A stretch of 64,000 nucleotides of DNA from Patella vulgata. Lineage: Eukaryota > Mollusca > Gastropoda > Patellidae. Position 1 is the first letter of the stretch; each line of letters begins with the position of its first letter. The DNA is taken from NCBI RefSeq assembly GCF_932274485.2, contig NC_065882.2:75666767-75730766 (forward strand), given 5' to 3'. Below, one piece after another: positions 20,836 through 34,800 of this stretch. The notes below the pieces were generated by a model, which saw nothing but the letters and a program-made list of their open reading frames with translations, was not told the origin of the DNA and made no database searches. The position numbers and the translations under genes are program-made.

Positions 20836-22185
20836 ACTTGTAACATTGACACCTGCTCAACATGCTTGTTGTTATTGCACAGAAAACCCACCCCACTTCT
20901 CCCACAAAACCTCGCCATCGTCGATAAAACAACTAAATCGTAGATTATTCAAATTTATTTGTAATATACAATCAGAATTTTAATATACATTAAATACAAT
21001 GTTTATACAATAAATAGAATTATATAATAGAACATAACAAAAAGTTTAGAGATCAAAATTGAACACCGCGATTATAGATTATTATAAAGTATATACAAAG
21101 TGTCTTTTTACATATTTATGCATTAAAGGAAATAATATATAATTCAATTTACAAAATATACAATAAATAAAGTACTGTCCTTTTCTAAGTCACCGCCTCA
21201 CGAATTTCGAGCGACACTAGGTAAAAATCGTAGAAAAACTAAAATAATGTCCGCACCAACTAAACTTTATCACACATTTTTCTATGGCGCGTTTTTGTAC
21301 GATTGGATTTTGTTTAAGTTGAATAATTCGAGCACGAGCATGGATATTAAGCAATTCAAGAATCTATCAGATATTATGTAAGTTGGAAGCAAAAACAGTG
21401 GTATGAAGTTTGTATTGATCAATTTAAATCGTTGAATTCGAATAAAGGGATTATTGAATAAATAGCTTGAAGCTCGAGTTAAATAATATGATAAACTATA
21501 TACCTTCTAGTAGGCCACACGCGGTCATTATTAAAATCGACACGTAAATAATTCATGAATAATGATCTCATAGAAGATGAACATAGACATGAAAAAGTTA
21601 ATTTAAATCGAACGCGCAATTAATAACGGGTAATATTCTATGTCGAGTTCTCTACGGGTCACTGTACCCTTCGTTCCACTCGTGCTACACTTTGACTAGA
21701 TCTTTAAATTTACCACAGATGCTAAATCGTTCAATCTACTTCAAGAATTCGACGAAGAGATGCAGGTACCTTATAATACAATGTATTATAAGATCCATGA
21801 GAGATCTAAGTGAAAAGAATTACATGGGTGAATTCGCATATCATATCGTTCCACGACTATCACTCGTTATGCACTTTGGATAAGTCTTTAGATTTACATG
21901 TACGACGGATGCTAACTCGTTCAATTTACTTGAGTAATTCAATGAAGATATCGCATTCAAGACAGGGTAAGAGATCAAGGCAAAAACTATTTTAAAAAAA
22001 ACACATCGTGCCGCTAAGCCATTCCGACATACTATTTCACGTCATTGATGTCGACATCGAAGCACGTATGAAATGTATCAGTATAATGTCGCAATTCACG
22101 TTTATTCGACGCCATTTGCAATTGATGAAATTGTCTTGAGATCTGTTTATTCCCGATCACGTTAAATATTGTCATAGATATTAAA

Positions 22186-22320
22186 CAATGGACTGGACAA
22201 TCTAAACATAAAGCTAGACGTATACAGAAATTTATAGTTCAATGTCATTCTGTCAATGGACTGGACAATCTAAACATAAAGCTATAGACGTATACAGAAA
22301 TTTATCGTTCAATGCTGTAC
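22186..22320. repeat. Tandem duplication of ~67 bp
   Basis: caatggactggacaatctaa followed by acataaagct, then gacgtatacagaaattta, occurs at 22,186 and again at 22,254. Confidence 0.85.
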
Positions 22321-23074
22321 AATATAAAAAGCTATAGAGGAAGGAATAAATTCACCAATAGGGTAGCATTTAAAGCAAAGGAGACTACTTTGGTTACCTG
22401 ATAAAATACCTTCGGTATTTGTCCTTATTTGTCTTAAACTGATCCTATATCTAAAGCCACTTTTGCCCAATAATCAAATTTATCTACTTTACCTTCGTCG
22501 TCGACATTTTGTACAAAATCGAGGCATTTTGCGTATACATTTGATCTGTTCGTTTCATTAAAAATACAGTTTTTCTTTCACAAAATGAAATTTGATAGTA
22601 TCTTTTAAAAAAATAAAAGTAAATTGTGACACATCTATATTTTAAAAAAAATATCAACCTAGCCGTGCTTAATTTTTCCTGCCGAATCATGTTTGTAATC
22701 TCTCTGCAGTTCTTGATCACAAAGGAGAAGTATTTATCTCCTACAATCGTCATATAATTACCACATTTTTCCCCTCTTTGTCCATCTTATTTTGAGCAGA
22801 GGTGAGTTTCTACCCATACCAACAAGCCTAACAGCTACTGATAGTTAAAAGTTAGTCAATCCCTTCGCCCACATTAAACATTACTTGAGGAACTGAAACA
22901 AAAATCGAAAACCATATGTCAAGACCACAACATTTATAATATATAAATACAATATCGAAAGCATAAATATATATAATACATGTGGTAATATTTGAATTTT
23001 ACTTTTAAAATTATTTTCTTTCTTCAAGAAGTATACTCTCTGTCTCGGATCACCAAAACTTTTCTTACTCAATT

Positions 23075-23515
23075 CAGCGGATGTTCCTATCTTAGAAAAC
23101 CGGCCATAGAATACTTTCTTACTTTATTCAGCTGAAACCTACATCAAGATCTGTTCCTAGTGCCCCAGAATACGTTTTACTAAATTTGACTGAAACATAA
23201 ATCGAAATCTATTCCCGGTGCCTCTGACAGAGGGTCAATCGAATATGTTTTTTACTATATAAATTTGACTGAAACGTACATCGAAACGAAATCTGTTCAT
23301 AATGCCCCGGAAAGAGCGTCCGTGCGATACCTTCTTACTGAATTCGACTTAAACGCACATCTAGTCCTCGTGCCCCGGAATGGGTGTCAGTTGGTTACCT
23401 TCTTACTGAATTCTCTTTCCCCGGAATAATCGTCAGTAGGGTACTTTCTTAATTTTTTCGACTGAAACGTACATCGACATATGTTTCTAGTGTCCCGGAA
23501 TAGCTTCAGTATATA
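23075..23515. repeat. Degenerate ~75-bp tandem repeat, 5-7 copies
   Basis: Recurring words in fixed order are ccttcttactgaattcgact, gaaacgtacatcgaa, ctgttcctagtgccccgga and cgtcagtagggta. Copies differ by small indels and base changes. The array lies within the proposed 3' UTR. Confidence 0.7.
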
Positions 23516-23670
23516 AAAGATACAAAATGAAACCACCTGGATATTCTATTCGAGACGATTGTGTTAAAATGTAAGAGACATGACATAACCCCAGAAGTAA
23601 TCATTATGCTGAATGAGAAGAAAAAGCTTAGCGATCACAGTGCCCTGTCCATGGCGACAATCCTCTCTGT

Positions 23671-24649
23671 CTGAAAACAACTATGTTAGTAAGGTAAGAA
23701 CTTCAAATATTATATAAATAAATAAATACTGTTTGATTTACATACGACACTCCTGTATTTATTCCTGTAGGAGAAGGGTTAGTAGCAATATTATAATCTT
23801 CCTATATAGAACATCATTATACTGTTCAAGTACCGCCATTAATATCTACATTTATATATCTATTTTAGCTTGATTATTGATTATACTACAAATTGCTCAA
23901 AAGACGTTAATGTTATCTTTTCGATTTTTTTTTTTTTTTTTTTTTAATTTTGAATCGCTAAGGATACAACAATTCTACTATTATGGGCGGTAAGTCGTTG
24001 TATATAATGTAAAATATTAATATTATTCTTTCATTCTTTCATTTTTTAAAACCCATTAGGATTTTAAAATTATTGATTATTGTATAGCAGCCATCAAATC
24101 GCGCCACTTTTGTAAAAGAACAACATATTCGTGTACTTAAAAGGAACCTATTGCTGTTTTATTTTCTATATTTCCCAATGCAATGTTATCAAACCTTTTA
24201 ACCAGAAAATAGATACCGGTTTCATAATATCAAGAAGTCTAGTCTCAATAACCAGAGTTACACATTGGTGCATGCGGTGCTTACTTTTCTGAAAAATAAA
24301 GAACAAATCACATTGAATTATGATTCTTATGGTTTCCAATATTATATGGGCGGTGATTTTGGAACAATGTATGTCATAATTGTCTTATGTTTTGTCTGAC
24401 AGCCCCCAGCCATTGTCGGTGCTTCTTCCTCTTTGTAATGTATTTTAAAAGTTCAAAAGGTGAATGCGGTCCTGGGTAAGGCTATAGAAAATATCTTAGA
24501 ACAATTCTTACTTATAGGACCAAAATAAGAAACATGTTTTATACACTAAAGCTAATTTGAAGCCTTCGAATTGATGGCTATTACCTTGATCACAAGTCAA
24601 ATAATCGTTGCAACTTCGCCGCCAAAGAGCTGGAGTTTAGGCGCACTAC
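23671..24649. other. Non-coding, probable last intron
   Basis: AT-rich with a T run near 23,930. No exon-like frame or SINE copy was seen. Confidence 0.45.
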
Positions 24650-25060
24650 CAAATAAATTAAATTATATTATATCATAACTAGATAAACTAAAAGTTTTAA
24701 GGCTTGTTTTCGTAGTAATATACTTGTTGAAAAAATGCCCTTTGGTGTAGCGAATGCCCCATCACAATAAATAAGTTAAACGGTGACTTCACGTACCTCA
24801 ATTTCGCGACTGGGCTATGCCTACGTACACGTACTGTAATGGATTTTATGCGGACTATCAAATGAATTAAAAAATATTATATCATAACCAGATAAACTAA
24901 AAGTTGTAAGGTTTGTTTTCGTAGTAAAATACATGTTGAAAAAATACCCTTTGGTCTAACGAATGCCCATCACCATAAATATGTTTAAACGGCGACTTCA
25001 CGTACCTCAATTTGGCTGGGCTATGGTTATGTACACTTACTGTAACAGTTTGGTTTTCAC
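24650..25060. repeat. Direct duplication of ~207 bp
   Basis: The sequence containing atattatatcataac, agataaactaaaagtt, tgttgaaaaaa and gacttcacgtacctcaattt is present at about 24,650 and again at about 24,857, with roughly 10% divergence. Confidence 0.8.
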
Positions 25061-27559
25061 AAAATGAAATAGATATACTTTTAAGGCATCTACTTAAAAG
25101 ATTTTAAGATGTTTAACGTCTTTTGAGCATTTTATCTACATATTTACTAAAACTATTGTATACACGTATATGGACATAAAACATAAAATATATATAGTAA
25201 GCGAGCATAAATCAAATCGATTTCAGGTTTTAAAATCAACAGATTTCTAAACGTAAAATACATGGACGTGGTACACTAGGCTACAAACATAAATGGACGA
25301 GAACACATCAGACTATTCAGTCCTTACCGTGGCCCTCTCATCGTTTTTGTCTTTCGAGGTAAAAGGTTAATTGATATACTGACCCCGGATATTTGGGTAA
25401 TTAAATTTGCGAGAATTTAAAGTTCTCGGAATCATCCATAAAATTTCTTTCGTATCTAATACAATCCAAACAATTCCCACGCCTCTTTAATCTATAGCTT
25501 TTTCAAACCCCACAAGCTTTCAACTATCCCTAAATACCCCTCAGTATACCCCAAATGGAATAAATCTCATGTGTATATATTATGTAGGAAAAATAAATAA
25601 TTATAAAAAAAGGTAATAAATGTATATTAAATAAAGTATATTTTAATTAATTTATTATGTTAGTTTTATTCTAAAATGCAATATCTACCCAAGTGTACGT
25701 TACAATATTTCTAAAATACACGTTTGTGAAAATATGTATAACTTCATATCTAAAGCATTCCCGTGTTTCACAATATTGAAATGAAATTTGCATATTGGTG
25801 ATTTTATCATTCTTCTACGAGTATATAAATATAATTTTGTCCCAATGCCATGCGTCAGATATAATCTATAATTATGGTATGTAATTATGTTATGCATATA
25901 TGATGTCACGTGCTTTATATAATAAATAAATAAAAGTCAGGCCACGTGCAGTCCCAGCATCTAGCCTTCTACGCCAGCAGTATTCCATACCATCGATTAT
26001 ACATAAATATACAAAACCTGCGGGACCATTTGTCCCTACTAAATAGCCCTTCTCCGATGTGATAACACCACGACACAATAAAAACATGACTAAAACACCC
26101 ACGTGGTTAAAACACGTGTTCAGAGAGTTCATTAACCCATAAACAAACCTGAACCCATAGCACAACACATACGAAAACTCTTTAAACGAATGCTGATCCA
26201 TGACCATTTCAACAAACATGTAAATAATCAACGTGGCTTTTAACACGTATATTCTTTACATTACGGCCTACATGTATTTCGACTGCCAGATGAAGTTTGA
26301 TACAAATGAACTTTTTTAAAAAATTAATTGGGCCTTAATGATAAATTTTTATCATAAATAACATAAACCTCTCAAGGGTTTCTTATTTTTTAATATATTT
26401 TTTAATAACATTATACATATATTTCAGGATTATTAAATCGATAGTATTTTTGTAATTTTTTTTTAAATTTAACTTATCTTCAGATCTGGCAGTCGAACTA
26501 CTTTAAACGTTTCTACAAGCGAGCTTACTGTCACAATTTTAATGCCTGTGATATTATGAAGAATATTATGACAATTTGTAATATATTGTGACAGCTTCCT
26601 ACAAACAAAACAAAACAAACACTACCTCATCCCAGAACACAGCGCTAAACAAACGTTCTACATGAACATGTATTTAAATAACCCATCATCCCACACTACA
26701 ATACCTACCTCAATCTCGCTCGCCTTCTATCATTTATCTCGCGATTTTTGTTTTAAAAAAATCTCTCCAAAATTTAACTGGATTCCACGTATTATACTCA
26801 CCTTAATTAGCTACTGCCTCAAACCTCAATCTCGTAATTTATGGAGAACATCGGACTATGCGCCATCAATGAAATCAGAATTCGGTTCTATAAAAAGCTA
26901 CAAATAGGCCCTTGAAACTGGCTAAGACGGATCGCTTAACGCTAAAAATATCTATTTTCTCCATGGACAAGAAGAATTAAGTCCTTTTTTTTAATTGAAC
27001 CCCACCGTCTTACCATAAGTCTGATACTCTATCTGTACCCAGCCAATGAATACTGATTTACTTTTGAAGTCACATAGCCATGTTTCCGTTTTAAAATGTA
27101 AAGTATAGTTTGAACATGTTATTGCGTTGACAGACAAAAATACAAACCGACGAGGACATTATTAAGCCCCTTTTATATTATACTAAATCCTATATTCCCC
27201 TTTCATATAGCTATTGTAATTATGAAAAATGTCAAATAAAATATCAGAACTAATACTAATTTTTAGCCAAAAAGTATAAAAAAGCAATATTTCTTTCAAA
27301 ATTCTCTTCCAAAATCATCTGTAAGTTGTAAGATTAGTAAGAGTAAGAGATATGCAGTTTTCAATAATTACGACCCTCATGCACATATTATTCCAATATA
27401 TTCGTTGTTCCAACCCTCTTAATCGTTTGATGTCCCATCCCCACATGCTGTATCCACAAGATATGTAGGAAGCCAAAAGAATACCATACTGGTAGGTAGT
27501 CTGAATTTTGGTTCGAGAATTTGATATTGTTTTTAGAGGAAGTAAAAAGATGAAATAAC
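25061..27559. other. Non-coding stretch with one unexplained open frame
   Basis: Probable intron of the CBM14 gene. A 118-codon minus-strand frame at 25,890-26,246 encodes a Cys-containing, partly hydrophobic peptide (CFNHVGVLVMFLLCRGVI and AGFVYLCIIDG). It has no known domain and no clear splice or start support, so I do not call it a gene. No SINE copy is present. Confidence 0.4.
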
Positions 27560-30311
27560 TTACCAGCCCCACCATCGGTAACCACAAGGAGGACAAATGT
27601 TCTGGGGGTAATCACATCGATTCGTTACGTTGTTAAAAAAGAATCCACCTTTAGAGAAAGAACATTGTTTGTATCCTTGGAACGCTTGATTATAACATTC
27701 ATAATAATAACTACACCCTTTTGATTGCGCTGCATATTTTCCATTGGATTTGTGCTGACAAGTTGGTGCTTCTCCACAAGGTGCTTCAACATTCTCTCTT
27801 CTGTCACATCGTCCAATGAGTTGATTGAAAACAGAGCCATGTGGACAAGTGTCATTTCGGATCAAAACCCCTCGACCACATTCGTAATAGTTCCTACACC
27901 CATTTTCAGTGTCCGCATGGAATCCCGAACTCTTGCCCTCACAGGGGTTATGAAGAAGTCCGCATGGTCGAGGTAAAAGTTCTGTACTGATGACACATTC
28001 TTCTGTATAGGGATCAAATGATCCATAATCACACGTATGATACTGAACAAATGATCTTCGTCTACATTCAAAGTAAAAACCACATCTTCCGTATGGATCA
28101 GCGTGGAAGCCATCTTCTCTGTCAAAGCATTGGGGTTCCATTCCAGAACCGCATGGTGGTATCGAATTTTCAGCAGATTCGCATTTTAAAGTCAGTGGAT
28201 CAAAGACTAAACCTGACGGACATTTATCATAACCAACAAAAGCTTGATCTTTGCATTCAAAGAACATCCCGCAGCGACTTTGTTCATCTGGATAATAGCC
28301 ATCCGGCCGGAAGTAACATTCAGGTCTCAATCCGCCATATTGTTTAGGCACCTCGTAGATAGAGACACAGTCGAAGGCTTCCGTTGAGAATATAGGAGAT
28401 GGTTCTTGGCAATCGTCTTGAGCAATGCTTCTTTGGCTGTAGCATGTTACAAAGGTAGGGGACCATCGGTCACTGTGTAAGGGATAAATACCATTCTCTT
28501 TGCCACGACATGTTCCATAAACAAACTCACAAGGAACACAGTCTGACGTCGTACATTGATTGACAGTATATTCACCTGAAAAAATGAAGTAGACAGGTGC
28601 TTGTGAAGTTAGGAATCTGTATCCCCGTAAATATTTAGTTGAGGATAATGAATAGATGTTTATCGGAAAGGTTCTTTGTTCGGGGGGAGGGGGTTGATTT
28701 TTTTGTTGGTTATTTTATTATTGAGAATGTGAAACTCGCGTGTGTTTGGGAAACGGCATCTTCGCAGGGGCAGATCCAGGGCTACATAAAAAAATTTGTA
28801 AAACAAACTTTTTTTGAAACGGTGTCACGGTCGTGTGCTTTATCCTTAATCATCAGATAATGGGATGGGATGGGCATTGATAATTATATAGACATATGTG
28901 TTATCATAATTAATGCTTTGCATTCTCCCCATTATATTTGGAGCCATAATTGTGCAAAATTTGCAGCCATAATTGTGCAAAATTTGGAGCCATAATTGTG
29001 CTAAATTCTATTTTAGGCTCTTGTCAAGTTATTGGAAGAAAAATAAGCGAAAAATCTAAGGGGTGAATTTACTTGATATTTTGGTGTTGACTCAGTAGCG
29101 ATCGTTTTTGTTTTTCTATTTTGCTTCCTGAAAGTTTCCTGTTAAAATCGTTCAGAACTGATATTATTGCATATCAGTTCTATGGCATTACTTTTTGTAC
29201 GTAGATTTCAATTATTTATAGTGTTACCTGTTATATGTAATATTATATATATTCTGATCCATACTGGATGTAATGTGGATGTAATGTAGCATTCATAACC
29301 GATAACAATGGCTGTGTTTTAAAAATTGATTATGCAGCGATTATGGTTGCGTTGGGCATACTTTTAAAAAGCCACGGCCTCTTCCATTTGATTTAGGAGA
29401 CCACGGTGGCGGGGTGGGTAAGACATCGGTTCACTAACTAGGAAGCCCCAGGTTCGACCCCCGGTCGTGGTCTCTTTGATTTAGGAGACCATGGCGGCTG
29501 GGTGGGTAAGAAACTAACTAGGAAGCCACAGGTTCGACCCCCGGTCTTGGTCTCTTTCATTTAGGAGACCATGGTGGTTCGGTGGTAAGATTAAGTGTGG
29601 GACGTTAAACCCCATTTCCCTCTCTCTATATATATATAAGAAAGTCATAATCATATTTAATTGTATGAGCCGTTTGATTTTAACACGCTCTATAGATACC
29701 AACGCTTGCTATGAATTATTTGTCTTTTAGATTGATAGAAAAGGCAATGCTACTTCTATTTTTATTGTTCGGGTTTAAAACAGTGTGAAGTCTAAACAAA
29801 AGGCCTTTTTCATTTTCCTTCCTGAGCAACTATTCGTCTTTGTCATTGTTTTGTCGCTATGTGATGTTGACTTGAAAATACTAAGTATGCCATAAAATAA
29901 TCGGAATATTAGCAATATATTCTAGAATATAGGAATGACAAAAGCAAACTTATCACTATTTTGATACGTAGGTTAAATTGTTAACGGGAAAGGTTGGGTA
30001 CAGAAAGGTTACATACAAGATATAATTTAAAAATGATTTCAGACGTTCCAGCTGAGATGTTTGAACTTATGAAGGTTTAACGTCCACTCGACACAAACTA
30101 GGTCATTTCGAGACTAACATATGGTTTAATTTTATTTCAATAATTTAGCAGTGGGAGGAAACCGGAGGACCCGGAGAAAACCCACGAGGTTGGACAGGCG
30201 ACCCTACCCCTTGTCACGTACAACCGGGGATTCGAAACCACGCTAGTCGACTCAATGACAGACTTTATGATACAGCGCGCGCACGCTAACCATTCAGCCA
30301 TCCAACCCCCC

Positions 30312-30367
<56 letters not shown>

Positions 30368-31799
30368 GAGAGAGAGTTAATGTCCACGCGACACAAACTA
30401 GGTCATTTCGGGACTAACACATTGTTCAATTGTTTTACACTAGCAGTTAGAGTAAATCCGAGGAACCGGAGAAAACCCACGAGGTTGGACAGGTTAAGAA
30501 ATGTAGCACGTATAAATAACCTCAGCAGACAAACCCGTCTTCATTAACCCGGTTGGTGAAGTAAAGCAGCACCTTAAACCCCCATTTTATTTCATTTCAT
30601 TTGTCTTCGATATATTGTAATTCAAGTTTTTTTTGTTTTTGTTTGTTTTTGTTTTGTTTTTTTTTTGGGGGGGGGGGGGGTATTTCAGTGTTAGTCTTGT
30701 TTGTAAGAACTAAGCTATACGATAATATCATCGTATCTAAGTATATACCGTATCTATTGAAATGTGACGACGGTTCATTCTACAACTTAATGATTAAAGG
30801 GCGATAACCAGGGTAATTGTTTTCTATTAATTTATAAACCTATAACGGTAAATTTCTTTGATCTTTGGGGTATATTGCGGTCTTAAAGTCGGGGGCGGCT
30901 TTGGATATATACAGGTGAATTTGGGGTTATTCTTCTGAAAGTTTTTGTTTAAACCTATAACGGGTTATTTTTCCAGGGCAGGGGTTTTTTTCCATAAGAA
31001 AACATATGAGGTTTTTCTTACGGGAATTCTGGGATATTCTCATTTTGCGTACATTTTGCAAAATAAAGTCCTCGACTTCGGTTATGCTGGGGAAGAAGAC
31101 TTCAGAAAAAAAACCCGACAGAAAAACCTTGGCCTGCCGGCCTCGTCTTTTCTTTTTCTACGGTTATTTTCTTCAGTCTTTCTTCCACCAGTATAACATC
31201 AGTTTCGTGCTTTATCCTACACATAATCTTATTACCATCAGGTAAGGGTTTATGTTAGTACTATGTGAGTATGCGGAGGGGGTGGGAGCATGGTTTCGAT
31301 TCCAGGCCTGTAAGGTTTCCTCCTTCAACAGAAGACGAATTATTGAAATGTATTGAATGGACGTTAAACCTTATTTATCTTCTTTTTTTTGCGGAAGGGA
31401 GTGGGGGGATGGGATCGGGGAGAGGGGGAGGGGGTGGGGGATATTATATATGTATTCTTTTCTATCTTAAATTGTGTTCAATCTAAATTCCCTTCACTGT
31501 TTCTACAGTTGTCACGTAGTTAGTCCCACCATACGTGTTCGCTGGTACAATAATTTTAATGTCTGCAATATATCCTTACATTATGCCTTCCCAAATATGC
31601 ATCGTGAACCTCTTTCCAACTTAACTATCAAAACTTTTGTCCAAAACAATAGACTCTTTGCTTATTGCCACTTATAACATTTTGTCGACATGCGACATCG
31701 ATAAGTGGTGTTACATCTTTAGAATGGGGAATGATTAAAATACAATAAAATGTATCAGGGGAGAGAATCCGTGTGGAATTGCTAGAACAACCCGTACCG

Positions 31800-31842
<43 letters not shown>

Positions 31843-34800
31843 GGTTTAACGTCCACTCGAAACAAACTAGGTCATTTCGGGACTACCGTACCGATAAATA
31901 TTCGATAAAACTGCATAAAATCAGGTGATGGGTCAGACATTTCGTACTTTTGTCATATTTGTTGTATACAATATGTTTTTTGGGAACACGAAATCGTTAG
32001 TATTACCGCCTTAAAGTTATATTCGTGTGATATTCTTAATGTAATTTAATTGTGCAAAATGCTGTTTGAACAAAATCTCTTTTTTTATTTAGTTATCTTA
32101 ATTTTGAGTATTTTTTTTTCATTTTCCCAGAACAAGCAGCTATAAATTTTTAACCAGGGTGTTTTCGGCGGTTAATTCTACACACACACTCACATTGTTG
32201 TGTGATTTTGTTGGATTTTGGTTTTTTTTACAGGAAAGATCTAATATTTAAATCTTTGACATGAATTAATATGTGAAAAGGAACAGAAATAGCCTATACT
32301 TGTGTACGCTACACCAGACCTCCACTAACCTACATTTTTTGTTACCCCACAGGCAATAACCGTTACACTATAGAATACCCACGAAATGGTAAATTTGTCA
32401 TATGTAAAGAAATACTTTTACTGGCCGAATAACAACATATTTAATTATGAACAAAAAATGAAAGTAGGGATCCGGTGCATGCGTTCTACCGTTACACGAA
32501 TACAATCGGCTTTACATTGGTAATGCGAAAGCCTTCTTTTAACTATGCAGAAGATTCACGTGTGACCGCCTCGATGGAATGTGCAATGTTTACATCGGAC
32601 GTAGTGACACAAACTGATCCGCACAGAATTGGAGCCTTTTACTTATTTTATACTAAATAGGAAATAATTTTTATCCAGATATACTTCCAACGCCATTTAA
32701 ATTTTGCAGAAGAAAAAAAGTTGATATTGTGAGATCATTAACTCGCCTCGACGTCATACCTAAAATGATGAATTTAAAATTCAACAATATTCGGTATCCT
32801 GGGGCCTGTTTCACGAAATTTTAACTAAGATAAAATCCAAATTTTAGTAATTTGATTGGATAATATTAGATTGATTTTAGTGCTTAGCCAATCAAAATTG
32901 AAGTATCTACTAAAATTTGGATTTTATCTTTAGTTAAAATTTCGTGAAACAGGGCCCAGTTGTTGTCGTAAGGGGCGGTAATACTGTAATTCCCACGAAA
33001 ACACTTTTTTTTATTTACAGTCTCAGTATGTGTTGTGTGTTCGTGAAGAGGGGGTGGGGGCGAGAATTTCAAAGACCGTCCCATGCCTAAGCAACACAAA
33101 CTATAGCTAAGCCAATGCCCTCCTTACAGCAACACAGGCATAATTGAAAGTATAAGAACTTTTGGCGGGTTTAGGCTGTTATTTGTACATGGTTTGAATT
33201 CAAACGTCGTTTCTTTTGTTCCCGCCAGATCTTAACATACTTCACATTTACGTAAACAATTTCCTTAACACTAAACCAAAATACTAAAATACTTACATCT
33301 ATCAACGGCTTCAAATCTATTACCACAATGAACGTTGATAAACTCTCGGCATCGATTCGTGACGATATCAAACAGTTGTGGGTACCTGCATTCCATAACA
33401 TACGGCTCATCGTAAATATAGTCGACGGTGTTTACCGAGCTACAGTTGTAATACCAATGACAATTAATCTCATGGGGCAGTAGAAGACCCTCATTTCCCC
33501 AGCAAACACTACCTGCGAAAGACAAAAAAAGAACAAAAATGCGTAAAATAAAAGAAATATCTGCAAGAACCCTCGAATAAGGACGTACAAGCAAAAGGTG
33601 TTGAAAACTAAATTCATAAAATAAGATACCACTGCTTGAAGTCGATGGGTATTGAGTCGAGTCGAAAATGTGCATTTACATCCTAATCCGATCAAATGTT
33701 TGCAAAGGATCGATCTAAAATATGTTCAGAAAAATAACCGAAACGAAATGTGTTCGGCAAAGCAAAAAACTTGTCTTGGTCGTACCACATGTTTCTGTAA
33801 AGAAAAAAAAAATCATCTATGAAATTTGAAGGTTTATTTAACAAACAACTGAACACATGCCGACAAACAATCATTTTGAACATTTTAGAAAAACCAAATT
33901 GCAAACATAGCTTATATCAATGTGGCAATGTACTTCTATGGAATGCATAGTTTAAAGAACAACGAACGTATACCAATAAAGATTTTTCTTATTTGAATTA
34001 AGTAAAATATGGGCTGAAAGGTTTTATGTATAGGGTAATCAAGACGATAAAACAAACACATTTTATTATACACCACCCTGACATCGATGTTGATAGATAG
34101 AAATTACTTATCGTTCAGAAGTCGACAGGCGATTATAGAGATATTAAGATGTCGCCGCAAAATCAGTAGAAAGTTATCAGAATCGTAAATAGCAAGAACT
34201 TATGATTTATCGATTTAATAACATTTGAACCAATATGCTTTCTGTTTTGGATGCATTCAAACATAATAAAATGAAAGATCAGTTATTTGACAAATGAAAA
34301 TTTCTACCAAACGCTGCATAGAAGGAATCCATGTGAACGACCTACCATAAGGTATTTTATTTGAGCAGAAGACAGTCACATCGGATAACACCGTAGGCAA
34401 ATACTGAATTCTTAAAATGCGACATGGTTTCACTGGGCCACACAAATACCATAAAAATGGTTGTCATTACAAAAAAAACGACGGTGACACTGACAGGACG
34501 AGGTTGGTATGTTATATTAAATAAAGAGCAACCGTGGAAACCACAATTCTAAGGTTCGTTTAATTCAGATTTTCCGGCGTGGTCCCCCCTTGTCAGTGAT
34601 GCAGGACGGAGGGCCTGACAAGGACAGCTGTCTAGTCCTTCGGATGATACGAAAAACCGAGGTCCAGTGTATACATTGGAATGCACGTTAATGATCCCTT
34701 GGCAGTTGGAATTCGATATAAGAGTAGGCGATAGTGCCGCTGCCCAGGCAAATTTTCCCTCATAGCACACTGTATGGCGTATGCCCGTCTTCATTAGCCC

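Larger units (their letters stand above)
20940..23670 (-). other. Candidate 3'-UTR exon of the CBM14 gene
   Basis: On the minus strand a strong 3' splice site ends at 23,671 (gttgttttcag), with an exact TACTAAC branch-site consensus about 17 bases upstream. Joining exon 3 (27,564) to 23,670 completes the split codon TG|A as a stop. The exon would then be wholly untranslated and run to an AATAAA read on the minus strand at 20,954-20,959. The stretch has no SINE and no other exon-like frame. It is also possible that the stop in exon 3 is used without this splice. Confidence 0.35.
28576..33296. other. Intron 2 of the CBM14 gene
   Basis: Contains a fragment with caggggcagatccagg at about 28,766, the tRNA-like triplet at 29,396, SINE copies at 30.1-31.9 kb and a palindromic MITE at 32.8 kb, each listed separately. 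The remaining sequence, including 31,890-32,800, is AT-rich without exon-like frames. Confidence 0.6.

Noticed and set aside
25890-26246. 118-codon membrane-like protein
   Set aside because: Hydrophobic AT-rich frame without known domain, splice signals or a supported start.
29396-29630. Genuine tRNA genes
   Set aside because: The B box is good, but arm pairing and length do not make a standard cloverleaf, and the third unit runs into a SINE tail.
33692-33904. Additional CBM14 exon upstream of exon 2
   Set aside because: The frame lacks the cysteine pattern and any matching splice site.
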